64,000 nt of DNA from positions 124,001 through 188,000 of the forward strand of contig DDVX01000007.1 in the NCBI GenBank assembly GCA_002345575.1, read 5' to 3'. Positions 63,767 to 64,000 of this stretch are shown one piece after another; position 1 is the stretch's first letter; each line of letters starts with the position of its first letter. The stretch comes from Stutzerimonas stutzeri. Lineage in GTDB: Bacteria > Pseudomonadota > Gammaproteobacteria > Pseudomonadales > Pseudomonadaceae. Made by a program: the position numbers and the translations under genes. Below the pieces are notes generated by a model. It ran no database searches. It saw nothing but the letters and a program-made list of their open reading frames with translations, and had not been told where the DNA came from.

Positions 63767-63780
63767 TAGTACTTTGGCGG
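63767..63780 (-). promoter_or_regulatory. TACY-WW-GGTA-like motif, copy 4 (weaker), before the porin
   Basis: TAGTACTTTGGCGG contains TACT-TT-GG but not the final TA. It lies 96-109 bases before the porin ATG. Confidence 0.35.
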
Positions 63781-63834
63781 CAGACAGGGACCCTAGCTAC
63801 AAGCAGGTAGAGGGCGCGCCAGTGGAAGCAGCGC

Positions 63835-64000
63835 TTAGGTAGTAAGCCTTTGCGCTTTGGCAGGTGTTTGCCAGTTATCCGGGGCGGCAGCATTGGCCAG
63901 GACTCGCCAGCCACTCGGGCCGTGCTGCAAAGCCTCCAGCGCCGCCAGCACCTGCGCGGCGCTCAGGTTGGCCATGGCCTGCGCCACCTGTGTCTGGTGG
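63835..64000 (-). CDS. C-terminal end of an unidentified protein (cut by window edge)
   Basis: An open frame enters from the right edge and ends at TAA (63835-63837), giving 54 residues that begin HQTQVAQAMANLSAAQ and end TPAKAQRLTT. It is alanine-rich and probably helical, and its third codon positions are GC-rich like neighbouring genes, so it is likely to be coding. I do not recognise the family. Confidence 0.55.
   Translation of the reverse strand, partial: HQTQVAQAMANLSAAQVLAALEALQHGPSGWRVLANAAAPDNWQTPAKAQRLTT

Noticed and set aside
1..64000. CRISPR array, prophage, integron or insertion sequence
   Set aside because: No regularly spaced repeats, no cas genes, no integrase or transposase sequence and no phage structural genes were found. 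The holin-like protein at 10579 belongs to a YqjE-type set, not to a phage.

Overview
The window is high-GC DNA from a gammaproteobacterium of the Pseudomonas family. The best fit by gene content is the Pseudomonas stutzeri (Stutzerimonas) group, but that genus-level placement is inference. The evidence is a set of Pseudomonas-specific neighbourhoods: tRNA-Val before thrS, PA2778/PA2779-type genes, mexS-mexT-mexEF-oprN, the erbR/exaAB alcohol-oxidation cluster and nosP-nahK.

Layout. 1-7.8 kb: the 5' end of thrS, tRNA-Val(GAC), a PuuB/PauB-like amine oxidase, a small secreted-protein module (C39-like lipoprotein, PA2779 partner, I78 inhibitor lipoprotein), an acyltransferase, then molybdenum-cofactor genes (moaB-moeA diverging from mobA) and tRNA-Pro(CGG). 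7.9-16 kb: a glutaredoxin-like protein, an OprD-family porin, a stress-type membrane trio (DUF883, holin-like, YqjK-like), dgt, a FUSC-like membrane protein, yggL and dacB. 16-24.5 kb: fadE and a formate dehydrogenase operon fdnGHI-fdhE. The fdnG gene has an in-frame UGA read as selenocysteine, with a SECIS hairpin directly after it. The molybdenum-cofactor genes upstream serve this class of enzyme.

24.5-35 kb: a short-chain dehydrogenase, then the mexS / mexT / mexEF-oprN efflux locus and a TRAP binding protein with no transporter beside it. 35-45.4 kb: the GlgE glucan pathway (glgE, treS-maltokinase fusion, glgB), with an ihfB gene and pgm next to it.

45.4-64 kb: a large PQQ-dependent alcohol oxidation region. 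It holds exaA (calcium type), its cytochrome c550 exaB, a periplasmic binding protein, a pentapeptide protein, a two-component system with a cupredoxin-like protein, an ABC system with its own binding protein, Sel1 and beta-propeller proteins, the regulator erbR, the hybrid kinase nahK with its partner nosP, and an outer-membrane porin. Three intergenic regions in this cluster share a near-palindromic motif (TACY-WW-GGTA), and a fourth weaker copy lies before the porin. It is a candidate operator for one of the LuxR-type regulators encoded here.

Non-coding structure includes a 553-bp element bounded by imperfect ~60-bp inverted repeats (57818-58370), a composite REP-like double hairpin (16024-16108), a family of short GGGCCGAA-type hairpins, and a perfect 14-bp inverted repeat (596-634). 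No CRISPR array, prophage, integron or transposase was seen.
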